Assembly (NCBI GenBank): GCA_900239685.1
Contig: OENT01000278.1
Span: 78,570-142,569 of the forward strand
Reading direction: 5' to 3'
Origin: Rotaria macrura
Lineage: Eukaryota > Rotifera > Eurotatoria > Philodinida > Philodinidae
DNA: 64,000 nt
Positions 26,001-37,764 of this stretch are shown here, piece by piece. How positions within the stretch are numbered: position 1 is the stretch's first letter; each line of letters starts with the position of its first letter. A model generated the notes under the pieces. It ran no database searches. It saw only the letters and a list, made by a program, of their open reading frames with translations, and was not told the DNA's origin. Position numbers and translations under genes: made by a program.

Positions 26001-27124
26001 TTAATTGATTGAATCGAGCCTAGGAAAATTCTTTTGCAATTCTCAAAATATTAATCGTAAAGAAAAAACTAAACGATGTATCTCCATGCCTAACACAAGT
26101 TTGATATTGTTATGATATGCCAAGATTTGTGTAGTACTTGAGTGATAGAATTGAGAAACAGTAACAGATTCCACAACAACTCTTTTGAAGTCTTTCATTT
26201 TATTCTTTCCATCAATGAATCTTAGCATATTATCAATGCTCAATATTTCAGTGCCAAAATCATATAAGTATTCGTTGCTGTTAAATGTGGAGTTTCAACT
26301 TTCACAAGAAACTTCTCACTAGAGCTTATTCCATTAGATGCCGTATTGTCCTATGTCAATAATGATTATTTATCATTTCAATATGATTCATACGGAAAAA
26401 TCATAAATCTCTCATACTAATGGAAGTGTCTTGTTTTCTAGTAATCAACCTCAAAAAAAGAAAACAAACATTATCATACACATGAGAATGAGGCTTTCTT
26501 CTTCATATCGATTTTTTACTCAGACAACTATTGCAGAGTCATTTCCATGTGTCTGACGAACTGCATTCAATGACGCTCAATCGGTTATTTGCATTCATAA
26601 GGTATTATTTGAAGAACCTATTTTATTACTTTAGAAAATATCCCTTCAAAATTTTTTAGTAATTTAAAAAAAATTAGAGAATACAGCATTAGTCTATACA
26701 ATGTGTGACAGTTAATAAAATAAGACAACATGTGCAGTAGCTTTTCAAACTTAAAGATTGCACTAATACTCCATAGAATGTAGTCTTAGGTAAATGCAAG
26801 TCTTGGCTAGATTCCATCGAGACGTATGCATTTCATCAATTGTTTTTTGTTCATAAATCTTCAGAAAGTGGACGCGTGTGAAAATATAAGAATGCAAATA
26901 TATCTGTGTGTAAGGGTGAGTGCGCGACTAAAGTAATCCGAATCGATATACTGTTAGAAAATTTTCGTGTTATTCTCGTAAAAACGTCAATTTTCTTTTC
27001 AATGAACTAAATAATTTACTTTTTTAATATTGAATATTCTCGTTAGCATTCCAATGCCTCGATCATTTAGAATTGTTAATTTTTCTGCCAATTTTTGTTG
27101 ATGAGGATTAATTTGATGAGCCAT
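20035..27124 (-). CDS. NCKAP1: NCKAP1/HEM subunit of the WAVE complex
   Basis: NCKAP1 (Nap1, Hem, Kette) pairs with CYFIP in the pentameric WAVE regulatory complex, which couples Rac to Arp2/3-driven actin assembly at the plasma membrane. Nine exons keep phase: 27124-27020, 25682-25584, 25524-25432, 25367-25311, 25228-24499, 24180-24001, 23928-23285, 22502-21806 and 20987-20035. They give 1185 residues, compared with about 1128 in human. Co-linear matches run from the N-terminal [13 protein letters not shown] through [47 protein letters not shown] and ITSLYTHW to [12 protein letters not shown] near the C terminus. Extra length comes from Ser/Asn/Thr-rich insertions, for example around 22350-22480 and 20180-20220. 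Intron 1 (27019-25683) is very long for this locus and holds a G-quadruplex-like tract. The ATG is 142 bp downstream of the VPS33A stop on the same strand, with a strong acceptor just before it. Confidence 0.96.
25769..25793 (+). other. G-quadruplex-like G-rich tract
   Basis: An uninterrupted run of about 11 G followed by AGGGTGGGCGGG gives at least four G-triplets within 25 bases. It lies inside NCKAP1 intron 1, and the G-rich strand is the non-transcript (+) strand. It stands out sharply from the AT-rich surroundings. Confidence 0.75.
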
Positions 27125-27133
27125 TCTCGTAAT

Positions 27134-27135
27134 CT
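27134..27135 (-). promoter_or_regulatory. Candidate trans-splice acceptor of NCKAP1
   Basis: On the minus strand, TTCTTTCGTTTAATTCTTTTCTAG ends 9 nt before the NCKAP1 ATG. This is a strong polypyrimidine tract plus AG. No room exists for an upstream exon and promoter in the 142 bp that separate it from the VPS33A stop unless they overlap VPS33A. Spliced-leader addition is therefore the simplest reading. Confidence 0.5.
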
Positions 27136-27266
27136 AGAAAAGAATTAAACGAAAGAATAATTAAGTTAATAAATAAATAGATAGTTCAATCATTCAATTT
27201 CTTGATAAGACAAAAAAAACGAATTAATTTGAAAGACAATCATATACTGCTGACTTTTCCCTCGTA

Positions 27267-30200
27267 TCACAATGGTAGTATTGGTATATCAAGTAAAGAT
27301 TTCATCAGATTAGTTCCATTGATAAAATGTGTTGTTGCAATAATAAAATCATGATTTTGATCAGCTAAAAATCTCAACGCTGCTATTTCGCCATACGTGA
27401 TACCACCAACGAAAACAACTAAGGTCACTTTCGATTCCGTTGATTGTTGTTGTTGCTGTTGTTGTTGTGTTTGTTGTTTACTTGTTTTATTTAATGAATT
27501 AATAGATGTTGTCGAGTCATGCCTATGTCGTTTTAATTCCATGGGCACTTGTTGTGTATCAATAAATGTTGCATCTGGCAAAATATTCATTGTATCTTTA
27601 ATGTTATTTGTTGTTTGAAAAACGATTTTTTCAATTAAACGTACACTTAATGGTGCATATTGATAATATATATAATTAATGTCTTGTGGATCAGTAACAC
27701 TCATTGCTTGATCATCTTGTAATAAATTAAATTCTCGTTTTAATCTTTCGAAATTTGTTTCATTAGTTTTTATTGGCGTTGAAATTTTATTTGCATCAGG
27801 TACTAACAGTATACCAACTCGTTCTAGAGCATTTATTAATACAAGATATTGTAAACCGTATGTTTGTATAAGATCTCGTTTTATTAAATCATAATCTTTT
27901 CGTTTTAATTGTGAACATAAGGAATGTGTTATTATCGATAAATACCGTAATATATAAAAAATACTATCTCTCCATGCAATTCGTTCATCAATTTGACGTA
28001 TTGCCATTTGTAACATTGGTGAAAATAACATTGACAATTGGTTGGATAAATACATATCGTACATAGATGTTAGTTGATCTTTTATACAAAATGCTAATTC
28101 AAGATGTGTTGATAATGTTTGAGTTTTCACATTTTGATTTGACATTCGAGTTACAAATTCACGTAATTCAACTAATTTTCTACCTTGCATTTGGGATGCT
28201 GAGCCGGAAAACTGCGTATCGAAATCAGTACGTAATTGGCGTTGAGCACGTGCGCCTTCTTGAAGAATTTTACCCACAGATATCATATGTAAATAACGTG
28301 TATCGCAATATAATTTATCTGTACTTAATAAACGAACAGCTACTTTTTCTTGTGTAGCTGCATCAAGTTTTTGTGCTTCACGAAAATCAGGACTAAACGA
28401 TGTTGTTGGAACTTCGATACGATTGAATTGGATACCTAGAAGAATCAAATTTTGTGACTCCATGTATAAAAAAAGTTATTGCTTTTTATTTTTGACACCT
28501 ATGACAACAATTAGAAATGATGGAGAAAATCTATTATATAATATTAATCTTTTGTTCACTCATAAATTAAGTCGTGCACGACACCCATGCATTTCTTATC
28601 GATACTATAGCTGTTTAAAAGCTTGCTCTTTATTAAATACTTTCGGTGACCGAAAAAATTGAATGTTTAAAGAACTCAAATTAGAATAAGTAACTGTTAA
28701 AATAATCAGTTATGATCACTGATACCAAGCTACTCTTTTTTTATCGATGTTGTATTATAGCATAGGAATAGCAAGACAGAACATACGACATCTAGAATAA
28801 ACGATTCTCGTCACAATCTGATTCCAGTCAAAATAAGTAATCATAATATTCATCCATAAAATACACTCTAGAATTATAGTATTAGTTAACTAAGCTGATA
28901 AATTCTATTTAAGTTGTTTATCACTCATTATAGTCACTGAGATGTGCTAAGTTGGGATTCGATAGTGATTTATCAGTTGAAAGATTTGTTTGATTGTAAA
29001 TGAAATAAATATCATTATAAAGATACTGAATAGCTCTCAGTGATTGTAACAAATTATACTAATATTATTGTAATATGTAAATTTTAAAATTCGACATAAA
29101 CCGTCCAAACTAGCTAGATATATTGTGTATTATCGGATACAAAAATACAAACTTGTTCTAATTAAAGAACTTTACAGCAATCTCTCAGCCGACACGAGGT
29201 TAGATATCTACGATTGTTTTCGAATACATGAAACGACGAGCACCGTTTCATATTGCATAATTTTCTTAATCAAGTTAAACATCGAATTTTTCACTACTTA
29301 AATTTCACTAACAATTTTTACATATTCAAACAGAATACTGGACAATAGTTGATGATATCGAACTAGAGGTAGTCTTTTCTTCCATTGAATATACACATGT
29401 ATTATCAGACAATGGTTAATTTCGTTTTGTTCAATCTTACCAAAGACTTCGTCAAGTAAAGCTTCATACGTTGCCGGTATCATCATTGGTGTAATTAAAT
29501 CAACTGATCGATCAATTAGAATAAGATTTTCGATCTGTGTTGGCACTTTTTTTTCATTATCTGGTACTTCACGTTGCATTCGCATCATATTATCGTAACA
29601 TTGTTTAGCTTTGTCACCTTTAATAAATACATTAGGTATGATACCGTACAATTGCTGTAATTGTATAAGACCATGTGCTAAATTAAATATTGGTGTCGTA
29701 TCTTTATTGATATATAAATCTCTAAAACAATCATAAGATTCCATTGATATTAAATCTGTATCGATAGGTAAGAAATCTAGATTTAGTTCATCAATAATAA
29801 TATCACCACGAACACCTCTCTCTTTTAATTTTTCTTCACAAACACGAGACTGACGTGGGACAAATATAATACCATATTTTTTTAAAATATTTTCTTTCGT
29901 TTTCAATTGACTTATTTTGTTCATTTCATCGCGTATTGTATTAGCAATTATTTCCATATAGATTGGTTTAGGCCGTACAATAAATAATGTTATTTTATAA
30001 TCGGATGTATCATGTTGACGTTCTTTAAATATGCGAATATCATTCGCACCAAGTTCATTCAACGCTTGAATATGACCAAGTAAATTTTTTATATCATCAT
30101 CAATAATAACACATTTTTCTTTTGTAAATTGTTTAGGTAAATTCGTCTTTTCCGTATGAAATTGATTCGTACAACGTTTGATTTGTTGAAGTATAGAATC

Positions 30201-30284
30201 ACGTAAAATCGTCAAATTAATACGGCCAGTTTTTAAATGACTAAAATCTTGCTTTAATTGTGTATTGCTGGGTTTCGCTGACAT
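27267..30284 (-). CDS. VPS33A: VPS33A, Sec1/Munc18 subunit of HOPS/CORVET
   Basis: VPS33A is the SM-family subunit that binds SNAREs within the HOPS and CORVET tethers for endosome and lysosome fusion. Two exons (30284-29441 and 28435-27267) join as EVFG|IQFNRIEVP, giving 670 residues, compared with about 596 in human. Matches to VPS33A rather than VPS33B include GRINLTILRDS, FVPRQSRVCEEKLKERGV, DTDLISMES, LQQLYGIIPNVFIKGDKA, NLILIDRSVDLITPM, and the C-terminal FVGGITYGEIAALRFL and IATTHFINGT. The additional length comes partly from a lineage-specific Ser/Gln-rich insertion with a polyglutamine run (27449-27476) before the last domain. An alternative in-frame ATG lies at 30317, but 30284 fits the family and sits just after a TTCTTATCGGCAG acceptor. 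The gene is head-to-head with the first ABHD gene and tail-to-head with NCKAP1. Confidence 0.95.
27449..27476 (-). repeat. CAA/CAG polyglutamine tract in VPS33A
   Basis: A minus-strand run of CAA and CAG codons encodes about nine Gln in the VPS33A insertion; it is a trinucleotide repeat that may vary in length. Confidence 0.85.
28436..29440 (-). other. VPS33A intron
   Basis: An intron of about 1 kb flanked by GTAAGATT (donor) and TTCTTCTAG (acceptor). No repeat or nested gene was recognised. Confidence 0.75.
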
Positions 30285-30764
30285 GTTCCAATATTCTGCC
30301 GATAAGAAAACAAACAACTAGATAGAAGAAGTTCAATAGGGATACAAAAAGAAACAGCGAAGAAAACAATATGACACCACAGCGCCACGAAATCAAGATA
30401 AATAACGTTGATTGTAGTGTTTTATATTATAGCCAATAGAAATAAGCAAGATAAGAGATGAGGCGGAGAGATTGATTGTTGCTTGAATCTCTTGACGAAT
30501 GAATGATTCATCGGAAAAATAAACACTCAGAATAAAAAAGCACACACACTTTCACTTAATCATATGATTTTTTTGTTACTTGACAGAAACCCGACAATAG
30601 GAATGAATTACTTTATTATTCATAAATGATGTGCGCTGTATGCTAATCAAATATTATTCGATGGCAAATATATATATATATATATATACGTTGCATGCCT
30701 ACTTACGTCAATATATTGTTTCAGATAGTCATGTGATAGTGAAGAACTTCTTATTTTATAACGA
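30285..30764. promoter_or_regulatory. Shared divergent promoter region
   Basis: The 480 bp between the VPS33A ATG (-) and the first ABHD-like ATG (+) must contain the 5' ends and promoters of both genes. It includes a TA tract at 30667-30688. Each ATG is preceded by an acceptor-like AG (30297-30296 on minus, 30723-30724 on plus). Confidence 0.55.
30667..30688. repeat. (TA)n microsatellite
   Basis: About 11 TA units inside the divergent promoter region. Confidence 0.85.
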
Positions 30765-32964
30765 ATGGCAGTCAGTACACCAAATTTCATAGAAGAAGAT
30801 GATGCCTGGGATTTTGATCGATTAGATATTTTAGCTGATAAACGAAAAAATACAGGGCTTCTTAAGAATCAAAATGAACCTTTGCCAACAATAAATAGAA
30901 CAACTACGTAAGAATTCATTAAAATTTAAACATTAAATACAATTATTCTTTCTTTTTTTCTTGTTTTTATTTGGAAATCTTACAGATCTGATTCAAACTC
31001 ATGGAGTATTTCACGTTTTCTATTGAATTTTCTATCGATTTCACCGCATGCACTTGTTCAAGCAGAAGAAAGATTATATCAAGGTACTTATTAAACTATT
31101 TTAAGCTTATTTATACTCATTAATAAATATATGTATCTTATCTATCTAGATTTGAAAAGAAAATATTATGGTGAATATGTGCATATTCGGTAGGTTATCA
31201 AGAAGAACAATTTTCATTGATATCATATACATATATGTGTATATATTTCTTAGTGGTGATAATCTTATTTGGACTGTACGAAGTTTAAATTCATCAAAAA
31301 CTGCTGCTTGTCCAATTGTACTTATACATGATTTTGGTTGTGCTAGTGGTATATGGATAAAGAATATAGACTTTTTAAGTGCGCGTCATCCTTTGTATAT
31401 GTTTGATCTACTTGGCTTTGGCCGTTCATCACGGCCAAATTTTGATCAGACAAACTCATTAAATGCTGAAACGAAATTCATCGAATCAATTGAAGATTGG
31501 CGCATAGCTGTTGATCTACACACTGAATTCTACTTGATTGCCCACGGTTTCGGTGCCTATTTAGCTACATTATATACGATGAGATATGGACACTACATTA
31601 AAAAATTAATACTTCTTGATCCATGGGGTTTTAATCCAAAACCTGATGAAAATCAATTCAGTTTAAGTAGACCCTTGTGGATTAAAATGTTGGCTTATGT
31701 CATGCGAACATGGACTTCATTTTCAGCATTTCGTTATCTGGGACCATTAGGTAAATAGTAGATTAATGAAATATGATGTTTATCTTGACAAAGATTCTTT
31801 ATTTTCTTAATGGATATCTACATCATAATAAGTTATACTACTCTAGAAATAGTTTATAATAAACTTCTTGTTATAATACAAGTTCTCCTCTAAGATAATC
31901 AAAATTTTAAGAACAATTTTCAAAGATGATAGATACTCCCGATCACTACAACTTAGCACTGTAATTTACTTGAGGGTAGACTCATATGTTCATACTGTGT
32001 CTCGTAATATTAAAAATTGAGATAATATGAATTTTGTTTTTTTAAATTTCTGATCATTTTGAAAGACGTTTGTTAAGTGAAATAGTAACAATTTCATGTA
32101 ACATATTTGATCGTGATATCAGACATCAACAAAATCAATATGAAAACTATTTCTAAATATTCTTCTCTTTTATGATTATTCGATATCAAGACGATGTCTG
32201 ACTTCTTACCGAGCTTTTCTGCAAAAAATGGATAATTAACCTTCCCTAGATCTCATAGAGACGACCCTCAAGACTTTCTCATATCTGCTATGTCCGGAGA
32301 TGTTTTAATCTATTTTTTTATTTCGATCGGAAATGCATGCTAGTTAAAGTTTCTTATTCATTATTTAGGCTTACCATTATTAAAAATATTTACACCACGT
32401 TGGAGGCGTCTGGCACCTATAAGTCCTTTAGCAGAAAGATCCAGTGCACTTCATGAATATTTATATTATGTCAATGCTCAACCAGCTAGGTAGAACTTAA
32501 TATTATACTTGAACGATCATATTTATATAGACGTTCTTCTTTTGATATCCTGTAAAGTGGTGACCTAGGTTTTCAAGCCTTAGCATCATGGTATGGTTGG
32601 GCTAAAAATCCCATAATTCATATTGACCATTCACGTATAGAAAGTATATCCGATGAAATTTCACTTGTATTTATTTATGGATCACGTACGAACATTGATA
32701 ATTCAGCTGCACATCAAATTCTACAACAACGTGGCGGGAATAATACTTCTATTAAAGTATGAGAGGAAGAAAATCAAAAGTATTTGAAGTTAAATTCTTG
32801 ATTATTTATTGTAGATTATTCATAATGCGGCACATTTCTTTTTTATGGAAAAACCAATTCAATTTCATGAAGTTATGAGTGAAATATTGAGTGATTTACC
32901 ACATCGTTTTCGTACACTGGCATCAGGAGATAAAACTATAACTACAACTCTAATTTCTGAGTAA
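30765..32964 (+). CDS. ABHD4/5-like alpha/beta hydrolase, likely pseudoenzyme
   Basis: Seven phase-consistent exons: 30765-30907, 30986-31083, 31150-31189, 31254-31750, 32369-32489, 32558-32756 and 32815-32964, giving 383 residues. The fold signature is clear: VLIHDFGCASG oxyanion region, FDLLGFGRSSRP, LILLDPWGF and a C-terminal AAHFFFMEKP. These align with ABHD4/ABHD5 (CGI-58), which act on lyso-N-acylphosphatidylethanolamine or regulate lipid-droplet lipolysis. The nucleophile elbow reads IAHGFGAY (Gly near residue 192) where active relatives have GHSxGG. The terminal H-x4-D motif has become H-x4-E. Catalysis is therefore probably lost, as in ABHD5, which replaces the Ser with Asn. A regulatory or scaffold role by analogy is inference. 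A tandem paralogue with an intact site follows 300 bp downstream, and an acceptor (TTGTTTCAG, 30724) precedes the ATG. Confidence 0.88.
31751..32368 (+). other. Long intron of ABHD-like gene 1
   Basis: A 618-bp intron between GGACCATTAG|GTAAAT and TTATTTAG|GCTTACC; nothing else seen inside. The paralogue has a 567-bp intron at the homologous position. Confidence 0.75.
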
Positions 32965-33264
32965 GAAACGTGCAATAGAATTCACATGAACATTTGAGTC
33001 AGATGTATTATTGAAAAAAGAAAACATGATTCATTGTTGAAAGCAAGATTTCAATTTTAACGCCGTGATTAGTTTTTTTACTTTGTCTTCCCTATGTATT
33101 CATTGCAACCTCGTTTATAACGAATCCTTTCTGTTTGTATTTTGTGATTGATTTGTTTGTTTTTTTCTCTTTAGATTTTTACTGTGAATCATAACAGTAT
33201 TATATTTTCTTATTTCTTATCGAATGTGATAATTAAATAAACGATATTTTAGATAGGTGAAATT

Positions 33265-36200
33265 ATGGCAATGACGACGAGTAATGACTTAATAGGAAAT
33301 GATAATGACTTAACATCAGCATCGAATGCTATTGATGAAATGATATCAATGTCCGTTCTTGACCATGCTGATAAGAATAATGAAATATCTAGCACCAATC
33401 AATCAGAACGACCGAAAATGGAAAAAAAAATAGGATCTCCTAGGTTCGTATTCATTATCAAAAATAGATTAAATTACTTCTATCTATTCAACACATAAAT
33501 TCATATAAGATGATTTTTAATTCCATTATCCAATATGTTTTCTTTTAATTTTTTTTATCAGTCATTTTAGAATATCATGTTCTATTCGTTGACTTAATTA
33601 TACATAGGTAGGTAATTGTTGAGAGAAAAGAGAATGCTTCCTCAATTAATGATGCATGACTATATTGAAAAATCAATGCTTTACATACACTGACAACAAT
33701 TCATATCACGTAATTATCATAGATGTATATTTATGCATGTAACGTCTATCATAAAGATATGCAGTTCCAGTGAACTGTTTACTAAAAACTGACTTCTCTA
33801 TATTAAATTAGTGTACGTCAATTTTCTTTAACTAAGCATGATAGAATCCTACAGAAAGGATTCTGTTAGTATGCAAAGTAAGTTTGTAGTTTTTCTTTAA
33901 CTATATGAATATTTTTTAGTTTAACAATCCATAATACTCTCTCATTTAATAGCAAAGTTATTATGTAAATTCGTAGAGGAAATCCTTTCGTGACCGCATT
34001 ATTACATTCAATTACCATAGCTGATGATCACGAGAACTACTATTAAGTGATCGTTTTATTGATTTACCACGGCACATGTAACAAAAAATTCTCATTCAAT
34101 TGCAAGCCAAAAAAAATGCAAACATTCCTATCGTTCCAAATGATGACTTTGGATGTATTCTTAAAACTCAGAACTGAAAATCGACCAACTATAGTGTTTT
34201 AGACTGTTGATAATCATTTGTATCTGGTGAATTTTGATGTGTTTTATTCATATTCTAAAATGAAACAACACGTTTCTCAGCTTTCATATGCATGATAGAG
34301 TCGATGACACATGATAATGAATTCTAGTAGGAATGCGACTAAAGTTTACATTTTGATAGACTTGACTGTATAAATAAAAATCATCATGATCTTTCTTAGT
34401 CTCTAATTGAATAAATGTGAATGTTTTCTGAGATTAACATTGAAGTAATTTTTAGCATTTTCTAATTGATTATTATTAATGTGCCATTGAATAAGATGTT
34501 TCAGTTTTTAATTTAATTCAAAAAGCAAAACTAATAAGAACTGTCGTGTATAAAAAAAAACCCTACTTTATTGTTTTTAGTCGATTTCGTACGATTGAAA
34601 GTCTAAAACGACTTACATGGAATAATAGTGGTCCGGAAAAATTACTACGTGCTGAATTAAAAATATTTGAAACATTAAGATCACAGTTTCAAAGTCGTTT
34701 TATCGATGTTTCGAATAATACGCAAAAAATTTGGACTATTTATTCAAATGTAACGTCAAACAACATTCCTATAGTACTCGTACATGGTTTTGGTGGTGGT
34801 GTTGGCTTGTGGAGTTTGAATCTTGATCAATTAAGTCTTGATCGGCCTGTATATGCTTTCGATTTACCAGGTTTTGCACATAGCAGTCGACCTGTATTCA
34901 GTCTTGATCCAGTTGAAGCTGAGAAACAATTCGTTGACATGTTTGAAGAATGGAGAATAGGAGTCGGTTTAAATACACCATTTATAATTCTTGGTCATAG
35001 TTTTGGTGGTTTTTTGAGTGCATCATATGTTATACATTATCCAAAATATGTCGCACAATTGATTCTAGTCGATCCATGGGGCTTCGGAGAAAAACCAGAG
35101 AATTGGCAAACATCACCTATGCAACGGATACCACCATGGCTACGATCGTTTTCAAGTGTCATGATGAAGTTTTCACCACTCGCTGGACTTCGTGTAGCTG
35201 GACCATTTGGTAAGAAAAATAATATCCATTGTCTGTCTCTATTTCAAATATACAATGAAGGCGAGTATTTTACTATTCAGCAAAAATATAAAACTGAATT
35301 ATCACATGTAAATCGATATCTAACTAGCAGTTTTATGAATCTTAACTTATTAGATGAATTAAGTAGTTCAATATTTAATGAAGTATTCTTCCATTCATTA
35401 ATGTAATTAAAATAGAAAATATGATCAGAATATTTTTATCCGTTCTACTGTTAAAAACGAAGCTCCAGATTTGGATACATGAATGGTTTTCACATACGTC
35501 GTCTACACTGTTCTCAAGTAATCTATTTGCAAGTCAAAGTATTCCGTTGAGTGTCTTTATGCATAATGTCAGATTTGATTAGAATAACAACTCGTTCTTC
35601 TATGTAGTCTAGATCACTTTGACATGATGGTTAAAACGTTTTTTCAATTACAGAAATATATCCGTAACATTAGTCATGATTGTTGTAACATGTCTTTCTA
35701 TTCTGATTTCTATAGGAATAAAACGAAAATGAAATTAATTTTGAAAATAATTCATTGATTTATTTATTTTGATCAGGTGTTCGTATCATGAAATATTTTC
35801 GATCTGATTTACAAGTTAAATTTGAAAAATTATTCAATGACGATAGAATATTAGTGTATTTATATCATTGTAATGCTCAAGAACCAACTGGTGAAGAAGC
35901 TTTTCGAACAATAAGTGATCTATTTTCTTGGGCGAAAAGTTCGTAGTTTTTTCTTTCGTGTCTTCTCTTGTTATATTGTTCTTATTTCATTATGTTTTTC
36001 AGGACCTATGATTGATCGAATACATGAAATCGATGAAATAATTCCGATACATTTTCTTCATGGTGGACAATCATGGATTGAAATTGATTCATCATTCATT
36101 GCTAAAGGAAAACGTGCAAATATATATATCGATAAAATTGACGAAGCCGGTCATCATGTAAATATTAAACATTCTCGCTTTGTTTTCTTTCTGTAGAAGA

Positions 36201-36300
36201 TAATCAAAATTTTAACGTCATCATTTTCTTTAAGGTTTATGCTGATGCACCTGATGAATTCGGTACTTATTTAAAAAAAACACTAATAAATAAATGTTGA
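33265..36300 (+). CDS. ABHD4/5-like alpha/beta hydrolase, catalytically intact
   Basis: Five exons keep phase: 33265-33443, 34581-35209, 35777-35938, 36003-36157 and 36235-36300, giving 396 residues. Motifs in order: VLVHGFGGGVGLW (oxyanion loop), FDLPGFAHSSRP, the nucleophile elbow LGHSFGGF with Ser near residue 200, LILVDPWGFGEKP, YHCNAQEPTGEEAF, and GHHVYADAPDEF with the H-x4-D motif near residues 374-379. Matches are strongest to ABHD4 (lyso-NAPE/phospholipid hydrolase), and the Ser shows it is not an ABHD5-type dead enzyme. The N-terminal 60 residues are polar, acidic and unconserved; exon 1 is separated by a 1.1-kb intron, so its assignment is slightly weaker. The final intron splits HH|VYAD. 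A GATATTTTAG acceptor ends 12 nt before the ATG. The gene probably arose with its upstream neighbour by tandem duplication. Confidence 0.92.
33444..34580 (+). other. Long intron of ABHD-like gene 2
   Basis: A 1.1-kb intron joining an acidic N-terminal exon to the hydrolase body (CCTAG|GTTCG ... TTGTTTTTAG|TCGATT). AT-rich, with no repeat recognised. Confidence 0.6.
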
Positions 36301-37764
36301 TATTGGCCGAAAGATATATTTCATGTTGTATATATTATTGGTGCTATTGAAATAAATTGTGATCATTTAAAAGCATTTGAAAGACATTTAAATCAAAATT
36401 TTATTCGCATTATACTTATTTAATAAATTTAAACTTTTAGAAGAAAATTAAACATGATTGTGAAAAGGAAATGATATTTTTGATGCAATGATTTTGTTTC
36501 TCCGATTTGATGGATTGGAAAATATTCTTATTTTCTTACACATAGGTAATTTATTTAAAACATTGGCTTTCACTAAGCTATAATTTGATTTGTGAGTTCA
36601 TATTAATAGTTGGCATATAAATGGCAAAAATTAAAAATTAAATAACACTCAAATATCTATTATTTTAAACTGTGTCCAATACAAAATCCAGTTTTTTTTG
36701 TTAGCTTCATAATTGATACGAACTAAAATATATGAAACTTTAAAATTATTTGTCTAAAATTTAAATAACAATAAAAATAAGATCATAGTTCTGTTTCTTT
36801 TCTCGTACTTTTTTCTTGTTTCCTTAGCGTTTGTTTTATGTTCTTTAATGTTAATTACTTATTTATGCTTTATAAGATTGAACTGATCCGCGACAAATAA
36901 CAACTAATTTTGTTAAATGTTAATTTAGGTCAATAGTGGCTGACAATGACATAGTAATGAATTCTGTGGGTATTTTTAGTAATAAAATGTTTGCATAAAT
37001 AAAAAATGTTAAACTAATAAGAAAAAACTATGAAATTATATATACGTCATAGTCTAAAATGGTGGGAGAAAATTCAACAATCAGTAAACGACAGCTGTTA
37101 AACGTCAGTCTTTTTCAGTACTCAACAAATCAAACGTTGCTTTGGTCTATTACTGCATTAAGCAAAATCATTCATCGTTTGCACAAATAATCAAGAGAAG
37201 TAGAATCAAATACTCTCAAGATTCTAATTTTTTGCTATACGAATCTAAAACAGTACACATAGAATTGATGTCATCAGTTAGAAGTTTTGAGCTTCTAGCA
37301 TCATGCAAAAGAATGATATTCATGCCATTTTATATTGTTCGAAATTCTTCTAAGTAAGATAAATTTAAAAATTTTGTTTTCGTCTAAAATATCAGTTAAC
37401 AAATGTGAAGAGTGTTTCGTTGTCTTTTGTTAACGACTGCTTATCTTGGGCTATTGTTTTCATGGTGTTTACACCGCACGTTTTTAAACTTTGAAGTAGG
37501 TATTAAATTCAAAAATCAAAATGTACTCTGCTAGATCTAGTCAAACTATTATTAAGAAAGATTGAATGACATATAGAAGAATGATTTATTTTCTATTTGT
37601 TATCTTTTTTTTCTTCCAATAGGCATTAGTTTGATACCTTACTTTATCTTTTAAGTTTTATAGTTTGTTCTTTTTTTCAAGAAATAATCTAAATTTATTT
37701 CTCTTTATAATATTCTCTCAAACTAAAATGTAAAAATCTGTTTAGATAATTGCTGACATAATAC
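36301..37764. other. Intergenic, convergent 3' flanks
   Basis: Lies between the stops of ABHD-like gene 2 (+) and the beta-lactamase-like gene (-). Strongly AT-rich, with no supportable feature. Confidence 0.5.

Noticed and set aside
27397-27618. Plus-strand open frame with a polycysteine run
   Set aside because: It is the antisense of the VPS33A polyglutamine region; the minus-strand frame has clear homology.
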